Source: Spirochaetota bacterium (GTDB lineage Bacteria; Spirochaetota; Brevinematia; DTOW01). Taken from it: DNA of 34,832 bases. The first letter of the stretch is position 1, and each line of letters starts with the position of its first letter. Positions 15,851 to 25,116 of this stretch are shown here, in pieces. A program made the position numbers and the translations under genes. The notes beneath the pieces were generated by a model. It saw only the letters and a list, made by a program, of their open reading frames with translations, was not told the origin of the DNA and ran no database searches. The stretch spans positions 1 to 34,832 of the forward strand of contig JAPYWX010000003.1 of NCBI GenBank assembly GCA_028276145.1, read 5' to 3'.

Positions 15851-18442
15851 CTATGAACACTTTGTATAGCCACAATTCTTACATACAAAGCATCCATTTT
15901 CATTAACTAATGCCTTCTCACCACAGCTAGGACATTTCTCCATTTTGGCATTTTCAACTTTTAATTTAACAGCCTGAACTTGATTTTCACTCGATTTATC
16001 AGCAAGCGAAAATGTTCCATTGCCGTTATTAGTACCGTGGGCGTGATCAACAGAATCAGTAATATCATCTCTTTCCTGCTTTTTGTGAGTTGTTTTTTCT
16101 GAAACTTTGATATCTTCTTTGTACTGCCCTTTGTATATTATCATAAGTGCCTTAGAAACAGCATCAGGTATGGAATGTAATGCTATTCCCTGGTCCCAAA
16201 AAGTCTCACTTCCTTTTATCCCTTCTAACTGCTCTATAACAGTCTCTATATCCCCCCCATTCTGGAGATATATACTTATCAGCCTACCAATTGCTTCAGC
16301 ATCTGCCTTCTCATCACCACCACTCTTACCTATGTTTATAAAAACTTCTTTTATCTGATTATTCTCATCTTTGTTCACTGTAACATAAAGGCTTCCTTGA
16401 GGCAACCTAAACTTTACAGTCTCACCAACCATTATTCTAGGTCTCTTAAAGGAAGGCTTAGCCTCTTCTTTCTTTTCGCTAGCTTTTTGCTCAGTTATCA
16501 ACACTCCTTCCCTACTGCCTTCCCTGTAAACTGTTATACCTTTACACTTTAGTTTCCAACTATAGAAGTATATATCACTTATTGTTTTCTCAGTTGTATC
16601 GCTCGGCAAGTTAACTGTACTACTAATACTATGGTCTATATGCTTCTGTATTGTTGCCTGCATTTTAACCCTGAAATAAGGGTCAATCTCATGAGCCGTA
16701 ACAAAGAAGTCAGGTAACTCCTCCTCACTCTTGATTCCGTACTTCTCCATATACCTCTTAACAAGAGGATGATAAACCTTAAAGAACTCCTTACTTAAGC
16801 TTTCACTTCTTCTAACATACGATAGAGCAAACACAGGTTCTATACCACTAGTCACTCCTGCCAAAAGTGCACCACTACCAACAGGGGGAACCGTAAGCAG
16901 CGCTACATTTCTAAGCCCATACTCTTTTATCCTCTCTTGAACCTCTTTATCTAACTTCTTTATGAATGGGCTTTTTAAGTGTTTCCTTGGATCAAACGCT
17001 GGAAACTTACCTTTTTCTATAGCTAAGTTAACACTTTCATCATATGCAATGTTCTTTATTCTATCAAAAAGCTCATCAACAAAATCTATAGCTTCATCAG
17101 AATCGTATTTTATCTGCATCTTTATAAGCATATCGCCAAGCCCAGTAAATCCAACTCCAATTCTTCTAGATCTCATTGATGCTTCACTTTGTTCCTTCAA
17201 AGGATGTCTATCCCTGTTATAATCCAAGACATTATCCAAAAACCTTACAGTATACCTTACTGCCTTTTCTAAGTTTTCCCAGTCCACCTCTGCATTATTC
17301 GTAAACTCATTCAAAACAAACCTCTCAAGGTTTATATTCCCAAGACAGCAATCACCATAAGGCTCAAGAGGTATCTCACTACAAGGATTAGTAGTAAGAA
17401 CATACATATCATCATATTCACTAGTTGAGTTCTTCTTCATCGTTGAGATAAATATCACGCCAGGCTCAGCTGAAGCCCAAGCATTGTGTATTATCTTATT
17501 CCATATATCTTTAGCCTTGACTACCTTGTAAACTTTCCTCTTCCTTATTTCATTTTTGTTAGTAACATAGAAGTAAACTTTAGGTGTAGGTGTATGAAGC
17601 CACATGTCATAGAAACTTCTCTTTGCTAAATCTATAGCAACAAAATCTTCTCTACCTTGCAACTTAGAAAGAACCTCATTAATATCACTTGTACCAAACT
17701 CCTTAATAAGGTCACTTTCTCTCATTATATCAGGATACCAAAGTTCCCAATCATCATCGTTCAATACAGCATTCATGAACTCATCAGTTATTTGAACTGA
17801 AATATTAGCATATCTAACCTTCATTCTAAGTGGGTCATTCTTTATTGTAATGAATTCCTCAACATCAGGATGTTGACAATTAATGGTTATCATTAGTGCT
17901 CCTCTCCTACCACTTTGCCCTATTGTACCAGTAGTCAAGGAGTATAGGTCCATGAAAGAGACAGCACCTGTTGAGGTGTAGGCTGCGTTATTGACTGGCG
18001 AACCTTTAGGCCTCAATACCGAAATGTCTATACCAACACCACCACCAAAGGAATATGTTCTAGCCATTTCCTTCATAGTTTCATATATATCTTCTATGCT
18101 ATCCCCTTTTATAGGCAGGACATAACAATTAAGCAAGGTTGCCTTTCTTTGCTCCTGCCCAGCTCCAAACATTATTCTACCACCGGGAACCATCCTAAAG
18201 TCCTCTAAAAGCCAATAAAACTTCTCATACCACTCCTGCTTTTTCTCCTCCGTTTGCTCAACACTAGATATAGCCCTTGCTACTCTTCTCCACATCTCAG
18301 GTGGAGTTCTTTCTATAATATTTCCATTATAGTCCCTTAAAGCGTACTTCTCTAGAAAAACTCTAGCTCTAAGCTCATCATTTTCAAACCATTCCAAAGT
18401 TTCCTTTGGTAAATCAAGAAGTTTACTCATATACCCCCCCAC
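15851..18442 (-). CDS. nrdJ: Vitamin B12-dependent (class II) ribonucleoside-diphosphate reductase
   Basis: RVFLEKYALRD, PGGRIMFGAG, LLNCYVLPI, GGGVGIDISVLRP, TNPCSEIPLEPYGDCCLGNINL, SISSTVNLPSDTT; C-terminal Zn-ribbon CPSCGEKALVNENGCFVCKNCGYTKC. Confidence 0.94.
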   Translation of the reverse strand: MGGYMSKLLDLPKETLEWFENDELRARVFLEKYALRDYNGNIIERTPPEMWRRVARAISSVEQTEEKKQEWYEKFYWLLEDFRMVPGGRIMFGAGQEQRKATLLNCYVLPIKGDSIEDIYETMKEMARTYSFGGGVGIDISVLRPKGSPVNNAAYTSTGAVSFMDLYSLTTGTIGQSGRRGALMITINCQHPDVEEFITIKNDPLRMKVRYANISVQITDEFMNAVLNDDDWELWYPDIMRESDLIKEFGTSDINEVLSKLQGREDFVAIDLAKRSFYDMWLHTPTPKVYFYVTNKNEIRKRKVYKVVKAKDIWNKIIHNAWASAEPGVIFISTMKKNSTSEYDDMYVLTTNPCSEIPLEPYGDCCLGNINLERFVLNEFTNNAEVDWENLEKAVRYTVRFLDNVLDYNRDRHPLKEQSEASMRSRRIGVGFTGLGDMLIKMQIKYDSDEAIDFVDELFDRIKNIAYDESVNLAIEKGKFPAFDPRKHLKSPFIKKLDKEVQERIKEYGLRNVALLTVPPVGSGALLAGVTSGIEPVFALSYVRRSESLSKEFFKVYHPLVKRYMEKYGIKSEEELPDFFVTAHEIDPYFRVKMQATIQKHIDHSISSTVNLPSDTTEKTISDIYFYSWKLKCKGITVYREGSREGVLITEQKASEKKEEAKPSFKRPRIMVGETVKFRLPQGSLYVTVNKDENNQIKEVFINIGKSGGDEKADAEAIGRLISIYLQNGGDIETVIEQLEGIKGSETFWDQGIALHSIPDAVSKALMIIYKGQYKEDIKVSEKTTHKKQERDDITDSVDHAHGTNNGNGTFSLADKSSENQVQAVKLKVENAKMEKCPSCGEKALVNENGCFVCKNCGYTKCS

Positions 18443-18531
18443 TTACATTTTGTAATTATTAAACCATTTTTCAAAAAAAATCAAGAACAAAAAAATCCGG
18501 GTAGAATCCGAGACATTACCTAATCAACTTC

Positions 18532-19137
18532 TTAATTTGAAATAGCAATTAGCTTCAGGTCAACCAATCTACCCTCAACAGAAACATTTGTAAACTTACC
18601 AATTCCAACACCTTTTAAGAAGAATCTGTCAATTAATGTCAAATCTGAAACCCTTTTCACTTTTACCCAGCTATTCCCGTAAACATATCCACTGGTAAAA
18701 TTCGTAAGAGAAATGCTTTTTATCTCTCCACCATAATATATATTAACATTACCGCTTAAATCTCCTCTAGACAAACTCCAAACAAAAGATGATACATCAA
18801 AAACCTTTCGTGTGCCATCGTTTGTAAAAGATAATTCATTAGTTAATTCGCTGTAATAGAAGCTTATATGTGAGAAATTCAAACTCCCAGATTTATCAAA
18901 TGATGAAATTTGAAATGAATGAATATCCAAATAAGGCGGAACACCCCTTAGAGATTTCGTTACTACTTCAGACTTAATAATACCTTCTTTAAGCATCTCG
19001 TAATCATATTTAATCAAAGCCTGATACCTATATTTTGAATCCACTATGAAGTCATAAGTTACCAGCAGTATATAATTTTCTGCAAAAGCAAAAGAAGAAA
19101 CCAAAAACAAAAGAAGTAAAAGTAATTTCCTTAGCAT
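18532..19137 (-). CDS. Exported protein of unknown function
   Basis: N-terminal MLRKLLLLLLFLVSSFAFA signal peptide; no recognised domain. Confidence 0.7.
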   Translation of the reverse strand: MLRKLLLLLLFLVSSFAFAENYILLVTYDFIVDSKYRYQALIKYDYEMLKEGIIKSEVVTKSLRGVPPYLDIHSFQISSFDKSGSLNFSHISFYYSELTNELSFTNDGTRKVFDVSSFVWSLSRGDLSGNVNIYYGGEIKSISLTNFTSGYVYGNSWVKVKRVSDLTLIDRFFLKGVGIGKFTNVSVEGRLVDLKLIAISN

Positions 19138-19174
19138 GCTAATATTTTCGTATTATGTAGAGAAATTTGAAGTT

Positions 19175-20032
19175 CTAGAATCTTTCAAAGAACAAGGTCA
19201 GTGAGGCATAAGTCGCTTTGTCAGTTGAGTAGATTCTAAAAATTGTTTCTATATCCCTTGATTTCATATCATCAGTAAAGAACTTAATAAAATAAAGTCC
19301 TAACCCTGCCCCAAGCTTGTCTTCTTCAAAAGACTCCTCTGAAAAGCCATCAACTATAGTAGTTATATCAGCTGTAGCTTTCTCCCTAAGTAACTTAGCT
19401 TGTTCAGGAGTCAATAGTGTATTGTTTGAAACCTCAACTTTGAATATCTCCTTTGAAAACTTCCACGAAATGGTTACCCACTTGTCTCGTATAACACAAA
19501 GATGAGCTATCTCTTTTCTGTGTTTTGTAACAAATTCAACTTGACTCAGAGGAGTATCTAATTTCTCAGATTCAATAACATTTGTAAAGTTAGCCTTCTC
19601 AGCATTATCAACAAGCTCCATTATAACATTATTAATATGCACAATATCAGTTTTACCTATAAAATCAAGAATTCTATTCGTTATGTACTCTATCAAAACT
19701 CTCTGGTCGTGTGGAGCATACAATTTAAGACTTATACCCTTTGTATAAATCAAAAGCTTTTCTAAGTCTAAAAGAGTCTTTAATGCCTTCTCAGATAGAT
19801 TTATATAAAGATTCGGCAAATTTGAAGGGTCATACTGCCCCCTCTTATCAGGGGGCAGTATATTGTTAAATTTTATAAAACCTAGCTTATTGAGAACAAT
19901 GCTCAGCGTGTCCTTAGGTGTACAAAGTTTCAGCGCTCTAATCAAATCCTCTTCACTAACCCTACTCAACTCCATTAGGTTATCATAAATGAAATAAGCT
20001 CCAACATCAACAATTTTAGAACTTAACTTCAA
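19175..20032 (-). CDS. Orphan GHKL/HATPase_c-type ATP-binding protein
   Basis: N-box-like INNVIMELVDNAEKAN and G-box-like DKLGAGLGLYFIKFF; no histidine-containing DHp domain visible; apparent TTG start. Confidence 0.75.
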   Translation of the reverse strand: MKLSSKIVDVGAYFIYDNLMELSRVSEEDLIRALKLCTPKDTLSIVLNKLGFIKFNNILPPDKRGQYDPSNLPNLYINLSEKALKTLLDLEKLLIYTKGISLKLYAPHDQRVLIEYITNRILDFIGKTDIVHINNVIMELVDNAEKANFTNVIESEKLDTPLSQVEFVTKHRKEIAHLCVIRDKWVTISWKFSKEIFKVEVSNNTLLTPEQAKLLREKATADITTIVDGFSEESFEEDKLGAGLGLYFIKFFTDDMKSRDIETIFRIYSTDKATYASLTLFFERF

Positions 20033-21839
20033 TACCTCCCCAAATCCACCTTCTAGGCATCTTCACTTTGTTTACATCCTCATACTCAACATCCCCCAAG
20101 TTCTCACCCTCAACAAATAGCTTAACACCTGAAAGCAATTCATAGGAAACTTTAGCATTTATCAAAGTGTATGTCGTGTATGGTAGCAAATTACCATTCG
20201 CATCCTTCCCTTCAAATCTATTCCTAAAGCTTACAAGAGTATAAATACCAAAACCATATAGGTTTTGATAAACAACTAAATTAGCTTGATGCTCTAGATA
20301 CTTATCATACCTGAATGTGTAATTATCAGGTACCCCAGAATCAAACTTCGAGTATGAATAGAATACCTTAAGTAAGCCACCCTCAAGGAAGTTATGACTA
20401 AAATTCAACCCAACTTCAACACCACCACCACTAATCCACCTTATATTTTGTGCCTCAAACCTTAATCCAGGAATAGATTTATCATCAGCAAAATCTATAA
20501 CATTCAAAGCATCTCTCCAGTACCCAGAAACAAACAAATAAGAACTCTGTTCTTCATTAAGGAAGTAAAATAGATTTAGCTCATAATTCCATCCTTCTTC
20601 GGGCTTTAGGTTAGTGTTACCGAATGCTATGCCATCATAATAGTAAAGTTCAATATAGGTAGGTACTCTAAAGAACCTTGAAGCACTACCTGAGACTTTG
20701 ATAGAGTCTATTATGTAATAGTATCCTTTCAAGGAAGGTGACGGAACAACACCATAAACTCTATCACCCAAATACCAAATATCATTTCTTAGCCCAATAG
20801 AAAGAGAAGACTTATCAATAGGTGAAAAGCCATATTCAAATACAACTCCAAAAGGTACATCGTACCTGTTACCAAGTAAATTTGTCTCACCGTTTGTCGT
20901 ATAAGCTTTACTGTCAATAATGTTACCTCTCCCCTCAGCTCTCACAAACAACGAACCATAGTTACCAAAATCAAACGTGTTCTCAACACTCAAAACAGAT
21001 TGATACTTAACATGATTGTTTGTCTGAGTAGTAGGAGATGAAATATTGACAATATAGTTATCTATAGCACTCTTTGCAAGTAGGTTAACCTTGAATTTGC
21101 CAAAACCAAAACTAGCAATCCCTAATGTACCTACTTCACTTTCCCTAGCTTCAGTACCATAAAATAAGCTAGCACCATACTTCTTTTCAATATGTCCAAC
21201 AAATAAAACAAATTCTCCACCAAACAACTTCGAGACAAAAGTCGTATTCAAAATCCACTCATCAAAATCAGTGTTAAACTTCCATCCATCGCTTGTTTTC
21301 TTATCAAACGAAAACCTAAAACCAAGTACACCAAACCCCTTAGAAACCGAAAAAGTACTTCCAAAAAGCCCATAACCACCAACATAACTCCTTATATTAA
21401 CACCTTCAACAATCTCTTTCGATATATCAAAATTAATAACCCCTCCAATAGCATCACTACCATAAATAGTCGAATTACCTGACTTCTGAATAGAAACAGA
21501 ATCAATATCATAAACAGTAAAAGGCAAAGACAAATTCAAATGCCCCGTCTGAATATCATTGAAAGAAACACCACTCAAAGCGAAAGAAACCTGACTAAAC
21601 CTGCTACCCCTAATACTTACATCACTCTGAATATCAAAAGGAGCTCTATTCTGTAAATAAATACCGCTAGCCTCAAGCAAAGACCTAAAAGACACATAAT
21701 TATTGACATTCGTTAGTACCTCAACCACCGAGTACCCTTCACTAACCCTAGTATCAACAACATACTCCTCTAACTCAGTCCCAAAAGTAAAAGCATTCGC
21801 CACTAAAACCAAAAATAAACTTGCTAATAATCTTCTCAT
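20016..21839 (-). CDS. TonB-dependent outer-membrane receptor
   Basis: Plug-like LLEASGIYLQNRAPFDIQSDVSIRGSRFSQVSFALSGVSFNDIQTGHLNLSLPFTVYDIDSVSIQKSGNSTIYGSDAIGGVINF; C-terminal beta-barrel ending in aromatic F. Start reassigned from 21908 to ATG 21839 (MRRLLASLFLVLVANAFTFG signal, preceded by GGAGGT). Confidence 0.9.
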   Translation of the reverse strand: MRRLLASLFLVLVANAFTFGTELEEYVVDTRVSEGYSVVEVLTNVNNYVSFRSLLEASGIYLQNRAPFDIQSDVSIRGSRFSQVSFALSGVSFNDIQTGHLNLSLPFTVYDIDSVSIQKSGNSTIYGSDAIGGVINFDISKEIVEGVNIRSYVGGYGLFGSTFSVSKGFGVLGFRFSFDKKTSDGWKFNTDFDEWILNTTFVSKLFGGEFVLFVGHIEKKYGASLFYGTEARESEVGTLGIASFGFGKFKVNLLAKSAIDNYIVNISSPTTQTNNHVKYQSVLSVENTFDFGNYGSLFVRAEGRGNIIDSKAYTTNGETNLLGNRYDVPFGVVFEYGFSPIDKSSLSIGLRNDIWYLGDRVYGVVPSPSLKGYYYIIDSIKVSGSASRFFRVPTYIELYYYDGIAFGNTNLKPEEGWNYELNLFYFLNEEQSSYLFVSGYWRDALNVIDFADDKSIPGLRFEAQNIRWISGGGVEVGLNFSHNFLEGGLLKVFYSYSKFDSGVPDNYTFRYDKYLEHQANLVVYQNLYGFGIYTLVSFRNRFEGKDANGNLLPYTTYTLINAKVSYELLSGVKLFVEGENLGDVEYEDVNKVKMPRRWIWGGIEVKF

Positions 21840-21864
21840 ACCTCCCTCCTTCAACAAAAAGAAT

Positions 21865-21899
21865 ATTAGTAAACTTCTTTGTTTTTCAAGTTTACTAAT
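21865..21899 (-). promoter_or_regulatory. 12 bp perfect inverted repeat upstream of the TonB-receptor RBS
   Basis: ATTAGTAAACTT - 11 nt - AAGTTTACTAAT. Confidence 0.6.
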
Positions 21900-21910
21900 G
21901 TAAAGCATCA

Positions 21911-22239
21911 GTGCTTCATAGCACTAGTGCTTCACAGCACTTTTTTATCAACCATTGAGAATTGCAGAGAGCCGGAAACCTCTTGACATCAAACATAACA
22001 AGATTCTTATTGTTCTTAATTACTTTGTTCCAATAGCATATTGTGCTTATAACAAATTTTTGACAAAAAACGGGTTAATCGGGAGGCTAAACATCTATAT
22101 TAGATGGGTTAAAGTGCTTCGTAGCACTTTGTGCTTAGTAGCACTTTCTTAATGTTTTGGAGAGTGAAGAGGGGCGAAGCTTCTTTTCAAATAATTAGGA
22201 CGTGCGGAGTGCTTATTAGTACCTAGTGCTTACTAGCAC
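21911..22239. repeat. Three GTGCTT..AGCAC doublets (16 or 17 bp period)
   Basis: 21911/21927, 22114/22131, 22209/22226. Confidence 0.9.
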
Positions 22240-22346
22240 TTACTTAATTAACTCGTGCTCCATAGAACTAATCAATGGGACAGAATCATAGAACTCATTC
22301 TGTAAGAATTACTTAATATAATTGCCATTAAGCAATTTCGCATTCT

Positions 22347-22718
22347 CTACCTGTTGCTTTCCCTTAGCTTTTCACTTACTATCTTAGCTGTGACATTATC
22401 GACTTTTTCAACTACTTCGGGATTTGGCTTTAAAGTATAGGATATTTGGTAGGAATTTATTGCAGATTCGTATTGAGAAACTTTTTCGTAGACATCCCCT
22501 ACTTTCTCGTACTTTGAAGCCATTTCATTGATTTGTCTAGTATTTTCAGTATTAGAAGGGGTATTTACATCTCTTTCTACTTCCCTTTTTTGTTCTCTAA
22601 CCTGATTTTGAGTGTTTCTTTCGTTTCTTGACTCTGGAACAACGTTAGAGACAATATTGATATTTCTTATGTCTACAAAATTAACCCTCTCCATAACACT
22701 ACAATTATTATTATACAA
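22347..22718 (-). CDS. Small hypothetical protein with TPR-like C-terminal segment
   Basis: ASKYEKVGDVYEKVSQYESAINSYQISYTLKPNPEVVEKV is TPR-like; start may be MERVNF at 22694. Confidence 0.55.
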   Translation of the reverse strand: MYNNNCSVMERVNFVDIRNINIVSNVVPESRNERNTQNQVREQKREVERDVNTPSNTENTRQINEMASKYEKVGDVYEKVSQYESAINSYQISYTLKPNPEVVEKVDNVTAKIVSEKLRESNR

Positions 22719-22772
22719 ATAAAATTCATCTCTTTCAATAAGATTTGATTGTATAACTCTCTCCTATTAAGA

Positions 22773-22817
22773 GTGCTTAAAGCACATAGTGCTTAAAGCA
22801 CGTAGTGCTTAAAGCAC
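22773..22817. repeat. GTGCTTAAAGCAC x3, exact 16 bp period
   Basis: 22773-22785, 22789-22801, 22805-22817; spacers ATA, GTA. Confidence 0.97.
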
Positions 22818-23046
22818 AGTGTACCAGACTTGTTCCTAATAACACTTTTTACTAAACACTGGTGAGTGAAGAGAGGCTTTGTAACTCTAAAATAATTAGG
22901 ATGGGTAAGGGTGCTTATAACATCCTTAATTGAGTACTTAATAGCATTTTCTCAGTTATTCTAGAAAACGTGGAGAGGTGAAACCTCTTCATATTAAATT
23001 TGAATCTAAAAAAACACTCTTTTATATTTGCTTCAAGGAGGAGTGT

Positions 23047-24783
23047 ATGCATAGGAAGATTATGTTTTTCCTTCTCTTCTTAACTGTTTCTCTAAGTTTT
23101 GCTTTTGGTCAAGAACAAGGAGTAGAGAAGTTAACAGTTAGTGACAAAGACTCGAAGTGGTGGAACGAGGTTTTCACCATAAAGAATCCACCTGATTGGG
23201 CTAAGGGAATAGGATATGAGATATTCGTAAGAAGTTTTTATGACTCAAATGGTGATGGTATCGGTGACTTTAACGGAGTAACTGAAAAGCTAGATTATTT
23301 AAAATCTCTAGGAGTAACACATATTTGGCTAATGCCTATTCACCCTTCTAAGAACTATCATGGATACGATGTACTTGACTACTATGCTGTCAATCCACAG
23401 TATGGAACGATGGAAGACTTTGAAAACTTAGTTAAGGAAGCTCACAAAAGGGGAATAAAAGTTTTGATAGACTTCGTTTACAACCACACTTCAAAAGATC
23501 ACCCTTGGTTCATAGATTCGGCAACTAATGAAAACTCAAAGTACAAAGATTGGTATGTATGGACAAATGTTGACCCTGGCGACTGGCCAAATCCTACTGG
23601 CCAATCAAAACAAAGAGTTTGGAATAAGTTTGACTTCATTAAGGGAGCATACAGAGAAGGATGGTATTTCTACTCAGCATTTAACTTTACCATACCAGAC
23701 TTGAATTTAGAAAATCCTGAAGTCATAAAGGAGCTAAAAAACATAGCCAAGTTCTGGATTGACAAGGGAGTTGATGGCTTCAGGATAGATGCAGCAAGAT
23801 TTGCAATAGCTAAAGGTCCAGATGCACAAGCAGACACACCCGAAACAATAGCTTTCTGGAAGGACTTCATGGGATACCTCAAAAAAGTAAAACCAGATAT
23901 ATATGTTGTTGCTGAGATATTCGCAGGACCTGACATAGTACAAAAATACTATCAAGGTGGTACTACATTCACCCATGGATTTAATTTTGAGTTCTCAACA
24001 TCTTTCGTTATACCTCTACTAGTGGCATCAAAGGTAAAAGTTCCAAGTGCAAAAATGCTAAGCTGGTACAACAGTAAAGCATTTCCTATAACCTTCTTAG
24101 CGCCTTTCCTCTCAAACCATGATGTAGGGAGATTCGCAACTAAAATAAGAAGTGAAGATTCACACAAGATAGCACTAACTCTACTATTAACAACTCCTGG
24201 TGGATTACCATTCCTTTACTACGGAGATGAAATAGGCTTACCAGAAGATTCAAAAGTCATCATAGGTGACGGAGGCATGAGAAGCATAATGATGTGGACA
24301 GATGAACCATTCGGTGGATTCACCAAAGGCACTAAAATATGGCACGCAAGATTTGATACTAACCTTGTCAACATCTCCGTCAAAGTCCAAGAAAACAATC
24401 CTAACTCAATACTAAACTACTACAGAAAATTAGTAGAGGTAAAAAGCTCATCAAAAGCTTTATCACAAGTAGCTGATTTCAAAGTGCTTGAAACTTCCGA
24501 CCCAATACTAGCATACGCTAGGAAATACGAAGATGAGTACGCAATAATAATTTGCAATCTATCCAAGAGAGACCCCAAAGATGTTGTTCTAGACTTAGGA
24601 GAAGTCCTAAAAGATGTAAAATACGATAAAGGCATTTCCTCCCTAATTGATACAGATGTTAACGCAATAGGTCAAAAACTAGCATCAACAGGACAAGCAG
24701 AGATAGCCCTAAAACCAAAAGAGATAATAACCCTAACATTCAAATCAAACAAACCTGTTAAAACAGAACCAAGCAAGAAATAA
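23047..24783 (+). CDS. Exported alpha-amylase family (GH13) protein
   Basis: Signal MHRKIMFFLLFLTVSLSFAFG; YEIFVRSFYDSNGDGIGDFNGVTEKLDYLKSLGVTHIWLMPIHPS, VLIDFVYNHTS, GVDGFRIDAARF, FLSNHDVGR. Start reassigned from 22978 to 23047, preceded by AAGGAGG. Confidence 0.93.
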   Translation: MHRKIMFFLLFLTVSLSFAFGQEQGVEKLTVSDKDSKWWNEVFTIKNPPDWAKGIGYEIFVRSFYDSNGDGIGDFNGVTEKLDYLKSLGVTHIWLMPIHPSKNYHGYDVLDYYAVNPQYGTMEDFENLVKEAHKRGIKVLIDFVYNHTSKDHPWFIDSATNENSKYKDWYVWTNVDPGDWPNPTGQSKQRVWNKFDFIKGAYREGWYFYSAFNFTIPDLNLENPEVIKELKNIAKFWIDKGVDGFRIDAARFAIAKGPDAQADTPETIAFWKDFMGYLKKVKPDIYVVAEIFAGPDIVQKYYQGGTTFTHGFNFEFSTSFVIPLLVASKVKVPSAKMLSWYNSKAFPITFLAPFLSNHDVGRFATKIRSEDSHKIALTLLLTTPGGLPFLYYGDEIGLPEDSKVIIGDGGMRSIMMWTDEPFGGFTKGTKIWHARFDTNLVNISVKVQENNPNSILNYYRKLVEVKSSSKALSQVADFKVLETSDPILAYARKYEDEYAIIICNLSKRDPKDVVLDLGEVLKDVKYDKGISSLIDTDVNAIGQKLASTGQAEIALKPKEIITLTFKSNKPVKTEPSKK

Positions 24784-24798
24784 TTAAAGGAAAAACTC

Positions 24799-24822
24799 TA
24801 CCGGGGATAACATTCCCCGGTA
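24799..24822 (+). terminator. Hairpin after the GH13 gene
   Basis: TACCGGGGA-TAACAT-TCCCCGGTA, 15 nt after the stop codon; no clear T-run so terminator role is uncertain. Confidence 0.45.
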
Positions 24823-24944
24823 TCCAATTAATCAAAATAATTTCAACAATACTTCCATCAAACTTACTTACGGTAAAGTCAGGCATATCCTTAGTGTGAC
24901 ACGGTCTAGAAACAGCTATCAATTTATTGTTTTGAAAAATTCAA

Positions 24945-24972
24945 CAGGCTAAGCCTGCCACAGGTAAACCTG
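24945..24972. repeat. CAGGCTAAGCCTG + CAGGTAAACCTG doublet
   Basis: 24945-24957 and 24961-24972, CCA spacer. Confidence 0.9.
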
Positions 24973-25071
24973 TCTCTCTTCAATCACCAGAGTAGGAATT
25001 TTCACCTGTCTTAAATGTTTAGTAAGTAAAAGCGCTTAAAGAACGAAATTTTATATTTTATAAATACAATA

Positions 25072-25092
25072 ACAGGGACGTAAAGTCCCTGT
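25072..25092 (-). terminator. Hairpin downstream of the TPR-like gene
   Basis: ACAGGGAC-GTAAA-GTCCCTGT; reverse strand continues TATTGTATTTATAAAATATAAAATTT. Confidence 0.5.
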
Positions 25093-25116
25093 GATAAAAA
25101 CATTAGCAATAGAAAA

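Noticed and set aside
21840-22340. Cobalamin riboswitch upstream of the TonB receptor
   Set aside because: No recognisable B12-box on the minus strand in this leader; most of it is palindromic repeat sequence.
23670-24167. Three minus-strand ORFs inside the secreted amylase gene
   Set aside because: Antisense to a clearly conserved GH13 coding sequence; no SD or family motifs.
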